From Candidatus Krumholzibacteriota bacterium (GTDB lineage Bacteria; Krumholzibacteriota; Krumholzibacteriia; Krumholzibacteriales; Krumholzibacteriaceae), in contig JAUWCL010000026.1 of the NCBI GenBank assembly GCA_030609325.1, positions 1 to 47,485 on the forward strand: a stretch of DNA of 47,485 nt. Direction: 5' to 3'. Under the pieces are notes generated by a model. The model saw nothing but the letters and a program-made list of their open reading frames with translations. It was not told the DNA's origin and did not search any database. Positions 7,134 to 16,575 of the stretch are shown piece by piece. The translations under genes and the position numbers were made by a program. How positions within the stretch are numbered: the stretch's first letter is position 1; every line of letters begins with the position of its first letter.

Positions 7134-10100
7134 CTACCTGAGAAGAACCATCTTCTTCATGTTCTCATAGTTGTCGCCGGCATTGATCTTGTAAAAGTAA
7201 ACACCGGAAGCAACGCTCGTCCCGAGATTGTTCGATCCATCCCAGGTAAGATCATGAGAACCAGCGTCCATGACGCCATCCTGCATCGTCTTCACCAGCT
7301 GTCCAGCCACGTTGTAGATCTTCAGGCTCACGTGACCCTTGACGGGCAGCGTGAACTTGATCGTTGTTGTCGGGTTGAACGGGTTGGGGAAGTTCTGCGC
7401 AAGGCTGTACACCTTCGGGATCTCGGTGCCAGTGTAGTCTATACTGGTACTGTTCTCGAAGAAGTCGTACGTCATCTTGAGGAACTCGTTCCTCGCGAGC
7501 GTACCGAGCCCCGTGTCGCGGATAGCCATGAAGCTGTGTCCGACCCAGACGGTCCTGAGCGGCATGCTGGCGCTGTTCAGCTGGTCCGTGTAGATACCAG
7601 CGTAGTACTGCAGGCTGTTGTAGTCAGGATACTGCAGTGCGTACAGGCCGGGGCCGGTCTTCTCGAGAACGTCGAAGGCGTTGATGATCGGACAGCCGCC
7701 GAAGGCGTAGTAGGACAGGCCGTTGTACGGACCGCTGATATCACCAGTGACAAGGGGAGTTACCGTACCGCCGGCCACGCGGCCGCCGGTCATGTTGTAG
7801 TAACTGTTGTCAACGAGCGTGACACCGCAGATCGTGCTGACGAGCTGGACAGCGACGGCAGCAGCGGAATGCGAGAGGTCGTAGGCGACCTGGTCGCCCA
7901 TGACAAGGAGTCCGACCCTATGCTCGGAAATCAGCATCCAGTCTACGAGCAGCTGGGCATCGTTCGACTTGTCGGAGCTCTCGGTACCCTCGGTGATCGT
8001 CACCGAGTTGAGATCGCCGGAGTCGTGGATGACCTTCTCGTATGCGTAGCAGAAGATCGACGATGCGTCCCTGGCCGAAACGTATGCGCCTATGCCGTTG
8101 CCGACACCGGAGGACGGTCCGTTGGTGTCGTACCTGTCGGGCAGAGGCTCACCGGTTGCGGTGACGGCCTCGAACGTCGGATCAAAGTACTGCTGTACCT
8201 GTCCGATGAAGCTGCCACGGTTGTGGAAATCGTCGCAGTACAGAACGCCCGGGACAATCCTCAGGGTCGGCAGACAGGTGAACTCATGGCTTTCGCCTGG
8301 GTTCGTTTCCTCGGCCGAAGACGGGTAGGTCGAGGCGTCACCGAAGAGATCCCATGCCTTGAAGTAGTACTCGATCATGTACCCGCGCGTAAAGAGCGAG
8401 TCGTTGAGATCGATGCAGTACTTGTCGGGCGCGATGTTGCCGGCCGCAGTGGCGGCAGGCTCGCACAGCAGGATCGTCCAGTCACCGTCGTCGCTTACGT
8501 ACGAACCGTAAGTACCCGCAAGCTGCGAACCGTAGAGGTCGGGCTTCTCGCCGACGGGGCCGATGAAGTGGACGTTGCAGTGGAAGTAGACCCTCGCTTC
8601 ACCGGTGGCCAGGGTGTCCAGGCCGCCGGCGAGAGGAGCCGCACAGGTCACGACGGCGGAGTCGCCCGGATCGATACGGTCGAACTCATCGTTAGCGGCG
8701 ATGTCGTTCGCCATATCGGCGCGGCAGTACTCTTCCATCGGGTTCGCGCTGGCCTCTACTTCCTGAGGGAACGTATCCTGGAAGAGATCCAGGTTACGTA
8801 CGCTCCAGGACGGGCCGACCGTCTTGTAACGGTAGACACGGATGTTGTCCAGCCACGGCGAAGGCGTATGGGCCGCGCAGTCGCCGTAGACACCGTACCA
8901 GGCGTCGCACATGTCGGAGACACCGACATTGACCTGTATCGGCAGAGGGCCGACGAGGTCGGAGATGTCCTGGTTGATGCGGATGTAATCCTTGTCTCCA
9001 CCGTAGTAGACGAAGTTACGATCCATCCACTGACCCGGGCAGCCGGCTTCAATGCTGCGGACTGACCAGGTGTAGAACACGAGGTTCGACAGCGGAAGGT
9101 CACGGTAAGCGATGATTTTCAGGACAGCGCCGCCGAGCTGCGCAGCGTCGGCGGGCGGAATCTGGGCGTCCTGGACCTCGTCACGTGCCGTGGAGTAATC
9201 CATCATGCTTATAACGGGAGAAAGGACCATCTCGTTCTGGCATGGAGCCTCAATTCCACCGGGGCCTGTGCAGAAAGGAGTATCGAACAGGCCGGGATAA
9301 TCGGCGCTCGGGTAAGACGACCCGTTGAAAAAGACGATCTGGGTGCCGAAGTTGTCACCGCAGGGATCCTTGTCAACGAGGTTGTTCGCCAGACCGCCAT
9401 AGGCGCCGAAGGCTGTTTCGATAGCCGTGTGCCAGATACCGAGGGTTCCCGTGGCTCCGTCAGCATAGCTCTCGAAATCCTCGAAATCGATCACGCCGCC
9501 GGCGTCGGTCACCGTGATATTGTCGACGATGAAGGCACCGTCGGTATCCCAGAGACCGTCCTGGTCGGACCAGGCGCCGTCAGAGATGAAGTGATAACGA
9601 AGCTTGGTGGCAGCCTGGGTAAGGAGAAGCTGCTCGACGACGTCCAGCGTATCGGTGCCGTCGTATTTAGCGATCTCCACCCAGTTGTCGTCACCGGCGT
9701 CGTACTCGATGTACGTGAAGTCCCAGTCGGGCTCCGAATCGACGACGCACTTGAAGGACCAGGTCAGGATGCCCGTAAAGGGGATGACATCCGAGTAACA
9801 GATCTGGTTCCAGCTGTTACCGTAACCAGGAGCGTTGAACCACGAGCAGAGGTAGAAATCGGTGCCCGGAGGGGTACCGCACCACAGTGACTTTGTTCCT
9901 TCGAGAGGATAGAGGCGGTCGAAACTACCGCCACCCAACCCGGCGAAATCGTCAACGTGGAAAAACACATCTACCTGAGCCGTGTTGTCGATGCTCGTCC
10001 AGCCCTGCCAGTCCATCTGCTCGAAATCGTACCAGACGAGACAGAAGGTATCAGCAGCAGCTGCAGCCATGAGGGTCTGGAGACCCGAATCGATGAGAGC

Positions 10101-10223
10101 AGGGTTCTCCTCAATGGCCATCATGACACGCTTGCCGCTTCTGTCGATATCGCGCGCCGACACGGAACCGACGAACAGGGCAAGGAGGCAAACGCCCAGT
10201 AATACTACTAAGGCTTTCCTCAT
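7134..10223 (-). CDS. 1029-aa secreted protein with type A sorting-like tail
   Basis: A signal peptide (MRKALVVLLGVCLLALFVGS, cut near VSA) opens the protein. Most of the body is beta-rich with many Asp, Gly and aromatic residues (for example DICADA-like segments around WYDFEQMDWQGW), and it may include laminin-G or jelly-roll-like modules. The end is a textbook FCB C-terminal domain: YSLAQNFPNPFNPTTTIKF, VSLKIYNVAGQLVKTM, LTWDGSNNLG, VASGVYFYKI, KKMVLLR. The family is known to be exported and surface attached in species with type IX secretion. The gene stands alone with its own promoter (10264-10292) and terminator (7070-7097), which suggests an abundant, separately regulated surface protein. 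SD is a G6 run 8 nt before the ATG. Substrate and function are unknown. Confidence 0.9.
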   Translation of the reverse strand: MRKALVVLLGVCLLALFVGSVSARDIDRSGKRVMMAIEENPALIDSGLQTLMAAAAADTFCLVWYDFEQMDWQGWTSIDNTAQVDVFFHVDDFAGLGGGSFDRLYPLEGTKSLWCGTPPGTDFYLCSWFNAPGYGNSWNQICYSDVIPFTGILTWSFKCVVDSEPDWDFTYIEYDAGDDNWVEIAKYDGTDTLDVVEQLLLTQAATKLRYHFISDGAWSDQDGLWDTDGAFIVDNITVTDAGGVIDFEDFESYADGATGTLGIWHTAIETAFGAYGGLANNLVDKDPCGDNFGTQIVFFNGSSYPSADYPGLFDTPFCTGPGGIEAPCQNEMVLSPVISMMDYSTARDEVQDAQIPPADAAQLGGAVLKIIAYRDLPLSNLVFYTWSVRSIEAGCPGQWMDRNFVYYGGDKDYIRINQDISDLVGPLPIQVNVGVSDMCDAWYGVYGDCAAHTPSPWLDNIRVYRYKTVGPSWSVRNLDLFQDTFPQEVEASANPMEEYCRADMANDIAANDEFDRIDPGDSAVVTCAAPLAGGLDTLATGEARVYFHCNVHFIGPVGEKPDLYGSQLAGTYGSYVSDDGDWTILLCEPAATAAGNIAPDKYCIDLNDSLFTRGYMIEYYFKAWDLFGDASTYPSSAEETNPGESHEFTCLPTLRIVPGVLYCDDFHNRGSFIGQVQQYFDPTFEAVTATGEPLPDRYDTNGPSSGVGNGIGAYVSARDASSIFCYAYEKVIHDSGDLNSVTITEGTESSDKSNDAQLLVDWMLISEHRVGLLVMGDQVAYDLSHSAAAVAVQLVSTICGVTLVDNSYYNMTGGRVAGGTVTPLVTGDISGPYNGLSYYAFGGCPIINAFDVLEKTGPGLYALQYPDYNSLQYYAGIYTDQLNSASMPLRTVWVGHSFMAIRDTGLGTLARNEFLKMTYDFFENSTSIDYTGTEIPKVYSLAQNFPNPFNPTTTIKFTLPVKGHVSLKIYNVAGQLVKTMQDGVMDAGSHDLTWDGSNNLGTSVASGVYFYKINAGDNYENMKKMVLLR

Positions 10224-10263
10224 TATTTATTCCCCCCAGCGTTAAGAGAATAAACCTACAATT

Positions 10264-10292
10264 ATTATATCTCAGTAGTGTCGCTGTAAGAA
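10264..10292 (-). promoter_or_regulatory. Promoter of the 1029-aa secreted protein
   Basis: The minus strand shows a perfect TATAAT (10264-10269), a 17-bp spacer and a weak -35 TTCTTA (10287-10292). The start would be near 10257, leaving a leader of about 34 nt that includes a GGGGGG SD. Confidence 0.6.
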
Positions 10293-10605
10293 CCGTCTGG
10301 CCGGATCGTGTTCTCCTTTCGGCTTTATCCAGCCGGCCCGTGCAAGGTTCCTCTCCCGTTTGAGCATCAGAATTATGTCGAGTAAGTCTGGTTCTCCAAC
10401 GGCGGTCGGCGTAGTGGAAACCATGCGTACCGCGAAGGTTCGCCCTCAAGGGCACGACCAGCGGCTACTCTGAGATCGTGAGGATTCTATCACAGGAGAG
10501 GTGATCTGTCAACCGGTAAATACACCTGGAATAAGGCGATTATACGGATTCGGAATATAGTCGGTGATGTTACCGTGCCAGAAAGAGACAGAAAGCAAAA
10601 AAATC
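10293..10605. other. Intergenic region rich in short hairpins, no gene
   Basis: About 310 nt between the end of glyS and the promoter of the secreted protein hold no credible ORF. On the minus strand there are several short stems: GCCC-TTGA-GGGC, CGGCT / AGCCG, and GGCCGG pairing with CCGGCC around them (roughly 10300-10460). I could not match it to a riboswitch or RNA family I know. No clear terminator follows glyS; only a T7 run without a strong stem is seen at about 10597-10603. Confidence 0.5.
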
Positions 10606-12774
10606 TTACTGCCCCTGGTCTGAGACGATCTCGAGAAAATTACAAAAACGCCCTGAACACCTGTTGAGGACAAGCAGAAAGGCAATTCTGTTTTTTCTCA
10701 CCGACTCGTCCTCACAGTTCACGAGGACCTCATCGAAATACGAGTTCACCGCCGGCACGAGGCCGGAGAGGATCTCGACGCTGCTGTCGAGTTCAAAGGT
10801 CTTAAGAGCCTGCAGCCTGCCGGCCGCACCCGAAGCCCCGTCGAAGAGTGCCTTCTCCGATTCTTCGGCGAAGAGGCCCGTGTCGAACGAACCGCCTGCT
10901 GCATCACGGCCGGAAAACTCTGCCAGTGCTGCGTCTCCTTCGTCCCGGGTCACCGGCCTCCTGTACTCCTTCGGAAGGATGTTGACGATTCGCTTCATCG
11001 CGAGGGCGAAATCCTGGAGTCGGCTCGCCTCTCTCATCTCCTGCAGGCGCCGAACTATACCCTCGACCGCCGACGGATACTGCCACGGAGCGGTCAGAAC
11101 CGCAGCGACGAGGTCATAATCGTATCCCTCCCCGCGCAGGATCGTGTTGAGCCTCTGCGAGAAGAGGTCGATCATGCCTTTGAGAAGTTCGCGCGGGCTC
11201 CTGCTCGAAGAGGCGATCGCCTCTTCTCCGTACTGTCCGAGGCCGAACGCCAGCGCCTCCGGGATCTCGAGGGGTACCTTTTTCCCCGAGCAGATCCGGA
11301 GTATGCCCACCGCCTGGCGCCTCAAGGCGTAGGGGTCCTGCGAGCCGGTAGGTTCGAATCCCTGGATGAAGCAGCCCGCAATAGTATCGAGCCTGTCTGC
11401 GAGGGCCAGCGCCGTACCCGTGTCGGTCGAAGGCAGAGAATCCCCGGAGAACCTGGGGAGATAATGCTCGAATATGGCATCGGCGACCTCGTCCTCCTCG
11501 CCGGAGGCCATGGCGTATTCCCTCCCGATGTATCCCTGGAGCTTCGTGAATTCCTTACCGTCCTTGACCATTTCGCTCGCGAGATCGGCCTTGGCCAGAC
11601 GGGCCGCGCGCTCCACCCTGCCGGCGAGCTCACTGTCTCCAGGTCTCCATGCCCTGCAGATCCACCCGGCCAGTGAGGCTGTGCGGCCGGCCTTGTCTGC
11701 CAGCGTGCCGAGGCCTTCGAGCCACACGATGCCGTCGAGATGTCCCGACATCTCCTCGAGAGATATGGACGTATCCTCACTGTAGTAGAATCCGGCGTCC
11801 TCGAGCCTCGCCTGCAGGACCCTTTCGTAACCCTTCAGTATCTCGGCCCTGTTCTTTCTTGCGCCGTCGGCGAAGGCGATGAAATTCGGCCTGAGTCTTC
11901 CGCTCTTTGCCTGTATGGAGAAATAACGCTGGTGGCTCTTCAGCGCGGTCACGATCACCTCGCGCGGCAGATCGAGGAACTTCCTGTCGAAAGAGCCGGC
12001 CATCGCCACCGGCGACTCGACGAGATTGGCGACCATCGCGCAGAGCTCGGCGTCTTCGACCAGCAGCCCGCCCGAATCCTCCGCCGCCTTTTTCGCATCC
12101 CTGCGGACTTTCTTCTCCCTCTCCTCGCGATCGAGAATTATTCGGGCCTTTTTCAGAACGTCGAAATAGTGCTTCTGCCCCTCGAGCGGCACGTTCTCCC
12201 CGGTGTAGGGGGAAAGCCTCGTCACAGGAGCCGACATGAGGCCTCCCAGCGTGAACTTCAGCGGTCTGTCGCCAAGGAACGACATCACCCATCTTACCGG
12301 CCTGGCGAACCTCAGGTCGCTCGAATCCCATTTCATGACCTTGGGGAAGCGGAGGGAGGATATCCAGCCGGGGACCATCTCCCTGAGGACGGCATCGACG
12401 GGGCGGCCCTTCTCCTCGACCTGAACGGCGAGGTACTCCCCCCTGTCCGTCTTCAGCCGGGTCAGCGCCTCGACGGTTACACCCTGTTTCCCGGCGAAGC
12501 CCTCAGCGGCCTTCGTCCAGCTCCCGTCGGCGGCGACAGCCACCGATACGGGGGGACCAGTCACGGTTGTGACCGAACCTTCCTGCCTGGCGGGCAACCC
12601 CTTCAGATGCACAACGAGACGGTTGGGCGTGCCGGTCACGTAGATGGAATCGTATTCGACCTTCAGGGAGCGCAGCTCCTGCGAGAAGATCTCCTCGAGC
12701 TGGCGTAGCGCGCCGTCGATATATCCGCTGGGCAGGTTCTCGCATCCGATCTCGAGCAGGAAGTCGTTCTTCAT
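10606..12774 (-). CDS. glyS: Glycyl-tRNA synthetase beta subunit
   Basis: The beta subunit of the alpha2-beta2 glycyl-tRNA synthetase binds tRNA-Gly and is needed for aminoacylation together with GlyQ in the cytoplasm. The 722-aa product starts at the ATG at 12774 with the family hallmark [19 protein letters not shown]. Later family signatures include KRVVHLKG-like [30 protein letters not shown], the HD-like region, [14 protein letters not shown] and [17 protein letters not shown], and the C-terminal anticodon-binding helices. The ORF is open further upstream, but those residues belong to glyQ in another frame. The start overlaps the glyQ stop as ATGA, so the two subunits are translationally coupled. 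The length fits the family (about 690-720 aa). Confidence 0.97.
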   Translation of the reverse strand: MKNDFLLEIGCENLPSGYIDGALRQLEEIFSQELRSLKVEYDSIYVTGTPNRLVVHLKGLPARQEGSVTTVTGPPVSVAVAADGSWTKAAEGFAGKQGVTVEALTRLKTDRGEYLAVQVEEKGRPVDAVLREMVPGWISSLRFPKVMKWDSSDLRFARPVRWVMSFLGDRPLKFTLGGLMSAPVTRLSPYTGENVPLEGQKHYFDVLKKARIILDREEREKKVRRDAKKAAEDSGGLLVEDAELCAMVANLVESPVAMAGSFDRKFLDLPREVIVTALKSHQRYFSIQAKSGRLRPNFIAFADGARKNRAEILKGYERVLQARLEDAGFYYSEDTSISLEEMSGHLDGIVWLEGLGTLADKAGRTASLAGWICRAWRPGDSELAGRVERAARLAKADLASEMVKDGKEFTKLQGYIGREYAMASGEEDEVADAIFEHYLPRFSGDSLPSTDTGTALALADRLDTIAGCFIQGFEPTGSQDPYALRRQAVGILRICSGKKVPLEIPEALAFGLGQYGEEAIASSSRSPRELLKGMIDLFSQRLNTILRGEGYDYDLVAAVLTAPWQYPSAVEGIVRRLQEMREASRLQDFALAMKRIVNILPKEYRRPVTRDEGDAALAEFSGRDAAGGSFDTGLFAEESEKALFDGASGAAGRLQALKTFELDSSVEILSGLVPAVNSYFDEVLVNCEDESVRKNRIAFLLVLNRCSGRFCNFLEIVSDQGQ
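11351..11361 (+). other. tRNA T-loop-like sequence inside glyS (not a tRNA)
   Basis: GGTTCGAATCC is a perfect T-loop match, but no acceptor stem, D-arm or anticodon arm fits around it. It encodes the conserved minus-strand glyS peptide [15 protein letters not shown]. It is recorded so that an automatic hit here is not mistaken for a tRNA gene. Confidence 0.9.
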
Positions 12775-13670
12775 CGCGAAACCTTTCTTCCAGTCCTCTT
12801 CTTTTCCCTCAGGAGGGGAAACCCGAGCCTCTCCCTCTCCGCCACGTACGCCTCGGCAATCCTCCGCGCCAGGTCCCTTATCCTTCCGATGTAACTCGTC
12901 CTCTCGGAGACGCTGATCGCGCCCCTCGCGTCGAGGACATTGAATATGTGAGAGCATTTCAGGACATAGTCATAGGCGGGAAGTATCAGGTCTGCCTCGA
13001 GCATCCTCAGCGCCTCTCCCTGGTATTTCTCGAATATCCCGAAGTACATCGCCGTGTCGGCGTGCTCGAAATGGAACGCGCTGAACTCCCTCTCGGCCTG
13101 CCTGTTGAGCTCCCCCCACTTCACGCCGGCGTGCCACTCTATATCCATGATGTCGTCGACCTTCTGGAGATACATGCAGATCCTCTCGAGCCCGTAGGTG
13201 ATCTCGGCCGAGATCGGGTCGAGCTCAAGTCCTCCCGCCTGCTGGAAATAGGTGAACTGCGTGATCTCCATGCCGTCGAGCCAGACCTCCCACCCCAGAC
13301 CCGAAGCGCCGAGAGTCGGCGACTCCCAGTCATCCTCCAGCAGGCGGATATCGTGCATCGACGGATCTATGCCGATCGCCTTCATGCTGTCTATGTAGAG
13401 GGGCAGCACATTGTCGGGCGAGGGCTTGAGGATCACCTGGTACTGGTTGAACTGCTGCACCCTGTTCGGATTCTCGCCGTACCTGCCGTCCTTGGGCCTC
13501 TTGCTCGGCTCGATGTATGCCGCCTTCCACGGCTCGGGGCCGAGGACCCTCAGGAATGTGCCGGGATTCATCGTGCCGGCTCCCACCTCGGAGTTGTACG
13601 GGGTGATCACGAGGCACCCGTTCTCCGACCAGAACCCGTTGAGGGCGGCCACCAGTTCCTGAAACGTCAT
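12771..13670 (-). CDS. glyQ: Glycyl-tRNA synthetase alpha subunit
   Basis: This is the catalytic class II alpha subunit, 299 aa, which makes glycyl-adenylate and charges tRNA-Gly with GlyS. The start at 13670 gives the family N-terminus [18 protein letters not shown]. Diagnostic blocks follow: [39 protein letters not shown] (class II motif 2 region), [34 protein letters not shown] and [12 protein letters not shown]. It starts 2 nt after the recO stop, and an AAGGAG lies in the end of recO. It overlaps glyS by 4 nt. The ORF is open 86 codons further upstream only because it shadows recO. Confidence 0.97.
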   Translation of the reverse strand: MTFQELVAALNGFWSENGCLVITPYNSEVGAGTMNPGTFLRVLGPEPWKAAYIEPSKRPKDGRYGENPNRVQQFNQYQVILKPSPDNVLPLYIDSMKAIGIDPSMHDIRLLEDDWESPTLGASGLGWEVWLDGMEITQFTYFQQAGGLELDPISAEITYGLERICMYLQKVDDIMDIEWHAGVKWGELNRQAEREFSAFHFEHADTAMYFGIFEKYQGEALRMLEADLILPAYDYVLKCSHIFNVLDARGAISVSERTSYIGRIRDLARRIAEAYVAERERLGFPLLREKKRTGRKVSR

Positions 13671-13672
13671 CC

Positions 13673-14422
13673 TCAGCCGACTCCTTTCAGCACCCCGAGT
13701 GAGCCGGGAAGCCTGTATCCGTCCATGTGGTGCGTCAACATACGGTGAAGAAGGGTGCCGATCTCCCTTCGGGCCTCCGCGTCCACTTCCACACCGCGCA
13801 TCCCCGCGAAACCGCCCGCCGACATCCTCGCCAGGAGATCGCACGACCCGGGCGAGAGTGCCCCCTCGCCCCCCGAGCATCCGCCGCATTCGACGGCGCC
13901 ACTCGAAGGATTTATGGAAAACACGCATCCCGCAAGTTCTTTTTTACACCGGTCGCACTGCTCGATCGCCGGCATCAGCCCGGACGCGGCGAGGAGCGAT
14001 ATCTCGAGAACGAAGAACGCCGCCCACGCATCGGCGCCCGAGGCGAGCTCGGAGATGAACGCCTCGACGAGATCGAACACGACTCCCTCCTGCTCGTCCC
14101 CGACCGATGCCCTGCCCGCGAGCTCGAGACCCGCCTGGAATATGCAGAGCCTCTCGAGCCCGGCTCTGGAGGAGTCGAGTACGGGGCCGGCCGAAAATTC
14201 CTTGATCAGCTTCAGCGCCCCGCCGGGTTTGTCGTAGTAGACCATATCCCCGACATTCCCCGTCCTGAACCTGCCGTGCATCGGGCTCTTCGTCTTCTTT
14301 GCCCCCTTGGCAAGGAAATTAACCCTGCCTCCCGACCTCGTGAGCGCCGAGACGACAAGGCTCGTCTCTCCGTACTCCCATGTCTTCAGAATAACGGCCC
14401 TGTCCTTGAGGATACCGCTCAC
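13673..14422 (-). CDS. recO: DNA repair protein RecO
   Basis: RecO loads RecA onto SSB-coated single strands in the RecFOR recombination and gap repair pathway. The 249-aa product has the N-terminal OB fold ([40 protein letters not shown]), the helical middle, and a four-Cys zinc-binding site: CDRCKK at about residue 154 and CGGCSG near 174. Length is typical. It lies 18 nt downstream of mgtE and 2 nt before glyQ, and the recO-glyQ-glyS order is a common bacterial arrangement. Confidence 0.95.
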   Translation of the reverse strand: MSGILKDRAVILKTWEYGETSLVVSALTRSGGRVNFLAKGAKKTKSPMHGRFRTGNVGDMVYYDKPGGALKLIKEFSAGPVLDSSRAGLERLCIFQAGLELAGRASVGDEQEGVVFDLVEAFISELASGADAWAAFFVLEISLLAASGLMPAIEQCDRCKKELAGCVFSINPSSGAVECGGCSGGEGALSPGSCDLLARMSAGGFAGMRGVEVDAEARREIGTLLHRMLTHHMDGYRLPGSLGVLKGVG

Positions 14423-14440
14423 CTCTCACCGTCCCGTCCG

Positions 14441-15799
14441 TCAGCCCTTTCCAAGCCATTCGAGAAAGAGTGAGGCAATCCCCAGATATATGGCTATGCC
14501 GAGTATATCATTGAATGTCGTGATGAAGGGACCGGTCGCGAGCGCCGGGTCTATGTTGGCCTTCTTCAGCATAAGGGGAATGAAAGCTCCCATGATCGTC
14601 GCCCATAATATGATAATGAACATGCACAGGCCGAGAAGCAATCCGATCCTGATATTGCTCTGCCAGATCGTCACCGTCACCAGGAGGACAGTGCCGATGA
14701 CAAGGCCGTTGATTATCGAGATCTTCAGCTCGCGCAGCAGCTTCCCTCCCGTCTGGGAGATGCTCAACCCTCCGAGCGCGAGTTCCCTGACGACGATGGC
14801 CGACGACTGTATGCCCACGTTCCCTCCCATCGCCATGATGACGGGAACGAAGAAAGCGAGCGTGAGCAACGACTCGAGCGACCCCTTGAAGCAGTTCATT
14901 ATCACGGCGGACGCTATCCCTCCGAAAAGCCCGATGAGGAGCCAGGGCAGCCTCGCCCTCGAGAGCTTGACCGGCGACCTCTCGTGGAACTCCTCGTCGC
15001 CGGTACCGGCCATCATCGTGATGTCCTCGGTCGCCTCCTCCTCGATCACGTCGATGATGTCGTCAACGGTGATCCTGCCTGCGAGCCTCCCGCTCTCGTC
15101 GACGACCGGCATCGAGTAGAGATCGTACTTGGCAAACATCGCCGCGACCTCCTCCTGATCTGTATCGGCGGTCACCGTCAGGACGTCGCGGTCCATCACT
15201 TCCTCGACCTTCCTGCCGGGATCTGTGATCAGGAGGTTGATGACGGGGATCGTCCCGAGAAGCACTCCCACACTGTCCACAACGTAGATGTACTGGATGT
15301 GCTCGATGCTCTCGAGCCCGCTGCGGAGCGTCGCGATCACATCGGCGATCGTCTTCCCCGCGCGGATTGTGACGAGCTCCCTGGCCATCAGGCCGCCGGC
15401 CGATTCCTCGTCGAACTTGAGAAGCTCGGAGACGTCCTCGTAATCCTCACGGCTGATCCTGCGCAGGACCGCGCCGGCCGTATCCGCGTTGAGGAGGTTG
15501 ATGATATCGGTGGCGTCATCGCTCGCCATGTAATCGATCAGCGGCACGATCTCGTCAACGGTGAGATGTTCGAGGATCTCGCGGGAGACCACTTCGTCGA
15601 CCAGCGTGAGGACCTCGCTGGCCATCTCCGGCTCCATCGACTTGAAGAGGGGAACGTGGATCTCCTCTGGAAGCGCAGTGAGCACCTCGGCCGCGTCGGG
15701 CGCGCGCATCCCCTCGGCAGCTCCGGCGAAACGGGACAGGTCTCCCGATTCGAAAATCTCCCTGATCGATTCGACCTTGTAATCGAGGTTCTCGTCCAT
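14441..15799 (-). CDS. mgtE: Magnesium transporter MgtE
   Basis: MgtE is an inner-membrane Mg2+ channel gated by cytosolic Mg2+. The ATG at 15799 was chosen because AGGTGAGG lies 6 nt before it; a GTG at 15811 is also in frame. The 452-aa product has the N-terminal helical superhelix (residues about 20-125), two CBS domains (about 125-255) and five membrane helices. The pore helices show PVIMAMGGNVGIQSSAIVVR and DPALATGPFITTFNDILG, including the Asp-Pro motif linked to ion selection. It sits 89 nt after the DUF502 gene and 18 nt before recO. Confidence 0.96.
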   Translation of the reverse strand: MDENLDYKVESIREIFESGDLSRFAGAAEGMRAPDAAEVLTALPEEIHVPLFKSMEPEMASEVLTLVDEVVSREILEHLTVDEIVPLIDYMASDDATDIINLLNADTAGAVLRRISREDYEDVSELLKFDEESAGGLMARELVTIRAGKTIADVIATLRSGLESIEHIQYIYVVDSVGVLLGTIPVINLLITDPGRKVEEVMDRDVLTVTADTDQEEVAAMFAKYDLYSMPVVDESGRLAGRITVDDIIDVIEEEATEDITMMAGTGDEEFHERSPVKLSRARLPWLLIGLFGGIASAVIMNCFKGSLESLLTLAFFVPVIMAMGGNVGIQSSAIVVRELALGGLSISQTGGKLLRELKISIINGLVIGTVLLVTVTIWQSNIRIGLLLGLCMFIIILWATIMGAFIPLMLKKANIDPALATGPFITTFNDILGIAIYLGIASLFLEWLGKG

Positions 15800-15888
15800 A
15801 TACACCCTCACCTATGCCTGCGCACCCGCCTGCCGGGCGCTATTCGCCGGACAACAGGATGAAACGGAAATGGTCTACAGTCAAGGTA

Positions 15889-16548
15889 TTATTCCCGCGG
15901 AGAGCCGTCCACGGCAGTGCCGTCGGTCCCTTCGGCCGCTTGCCTGGCCGCATCGATGGCGGTGATCGATGAGATTATCGCACCGCCCGACATCACCATC
16001 TTCAATGCTTCCTCGACGGAGCAGTTCATGGGGATAATGTCTTCCTCGGGAAGCATCAGAAAGAGGCCCGAGGTGGGAATGGGGGTAGTGGGCAGAAAAA
16101 CGTTGATGAAGACCCTGTCAGTCCCGCCGGAATCGCGGTAACTCCAGGTCGAGGTGACGAATCCCACCGAGTATATCCCCCTGCGGGGATATTCGATGAT
16201 GATCGCTCTTCGGAAGGCTGTCCTCTTCTCCTGCAGGAATACCTCGCTCATCTGCTTGAATGCGGTGTACATCCTGCTCACCAGCGGGATCTGTCCGATC
16301 CCCTTCTCCACCCAATGGATGATCCGGCGGCCGATGAAGTTCCCGGCGAAGATCCCCGTGAGCAGCAGGATCACAATGACAGCAAAGAATCCCAGCCCGG
16401 GGATGTCGAAAAAGGGGTACCTGGCCACGATGGGCCGCAGGATGCTGTCGACCGACCTGAACAGGCGGAAGAGTATCCAGCCGGTCAGGACCGTGGGCAA
16501 CAATATTATCAGACCCGTGAGAAATTTCCTTCGAAACCAGACAAACAT
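15889..16548 (-). CDS. DUF502 family membrane protein
   Basis: This 219-aa protein has two N-terminal membrane segments (LTGLIILLPTVLTGWILF and LGFFAVIVILLLTGIFAGNF) followed by a soluble domain. It matches the DUF502 family by PLVSRMYTAFKQ, RAIIIEYPRRGIYSVGFVT and INVFLPTTPIPTSGLF with LPEEDI. In plants a homologous family (LIKE COV) affects membrane traffic; the bacterial role is not established. It lies 27 nt after corC and before mgtE, a neighbourhood of ion and membrane homeostasis genes. The C-terminal tail is Gly/Asp rich and probably disordered. Confidence 0.9.
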   Translation of the reverse strand: MFVWFRRKFLTGLIILLPTVLTGWILFRLFRSVDSILRPIVARYPFFDIPGLGFFAVIVILLLTGIFAGNFIGRRIIHWVEKGIGQIPLVSRMYTAFKQMSEVFLQEKRTAFRRAIIIEYPRRGIYSVGFVTSTWSYRDSGGTDRVFINVFLPTTPIPTSGLFLMLPEEDIIPMNCSVEEALKMVMSGGAIISSITAIDAARQAAEGTDGTAVDGSPRE

Positions 16549-16575
16549 TCCGCATTTCCTTCCGGCCGGCCCTGG

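Noticed and set aside
6909-9065. 718-codon open frame on the plus strand
   Set aside because: It is antisense to the 1029-aa secreted protein, has no domain or SD, and reflects high-GC codon structure.
10300-10480. Riboswitch (glycine, c-di-GMP or TPP type)
   Set aside because: I compared short conserved cores by eye and found no convincing match; the stretch also lies upstream of the inferred promoter rather than in the leader.
11351-11361. T-loop-like GGTTCGAATCC suggesting a tRNA
   Set aside because: No acceptor, D or anticodon stems fit around it, and it codes for a conserved glyS peptide on the minus strand.
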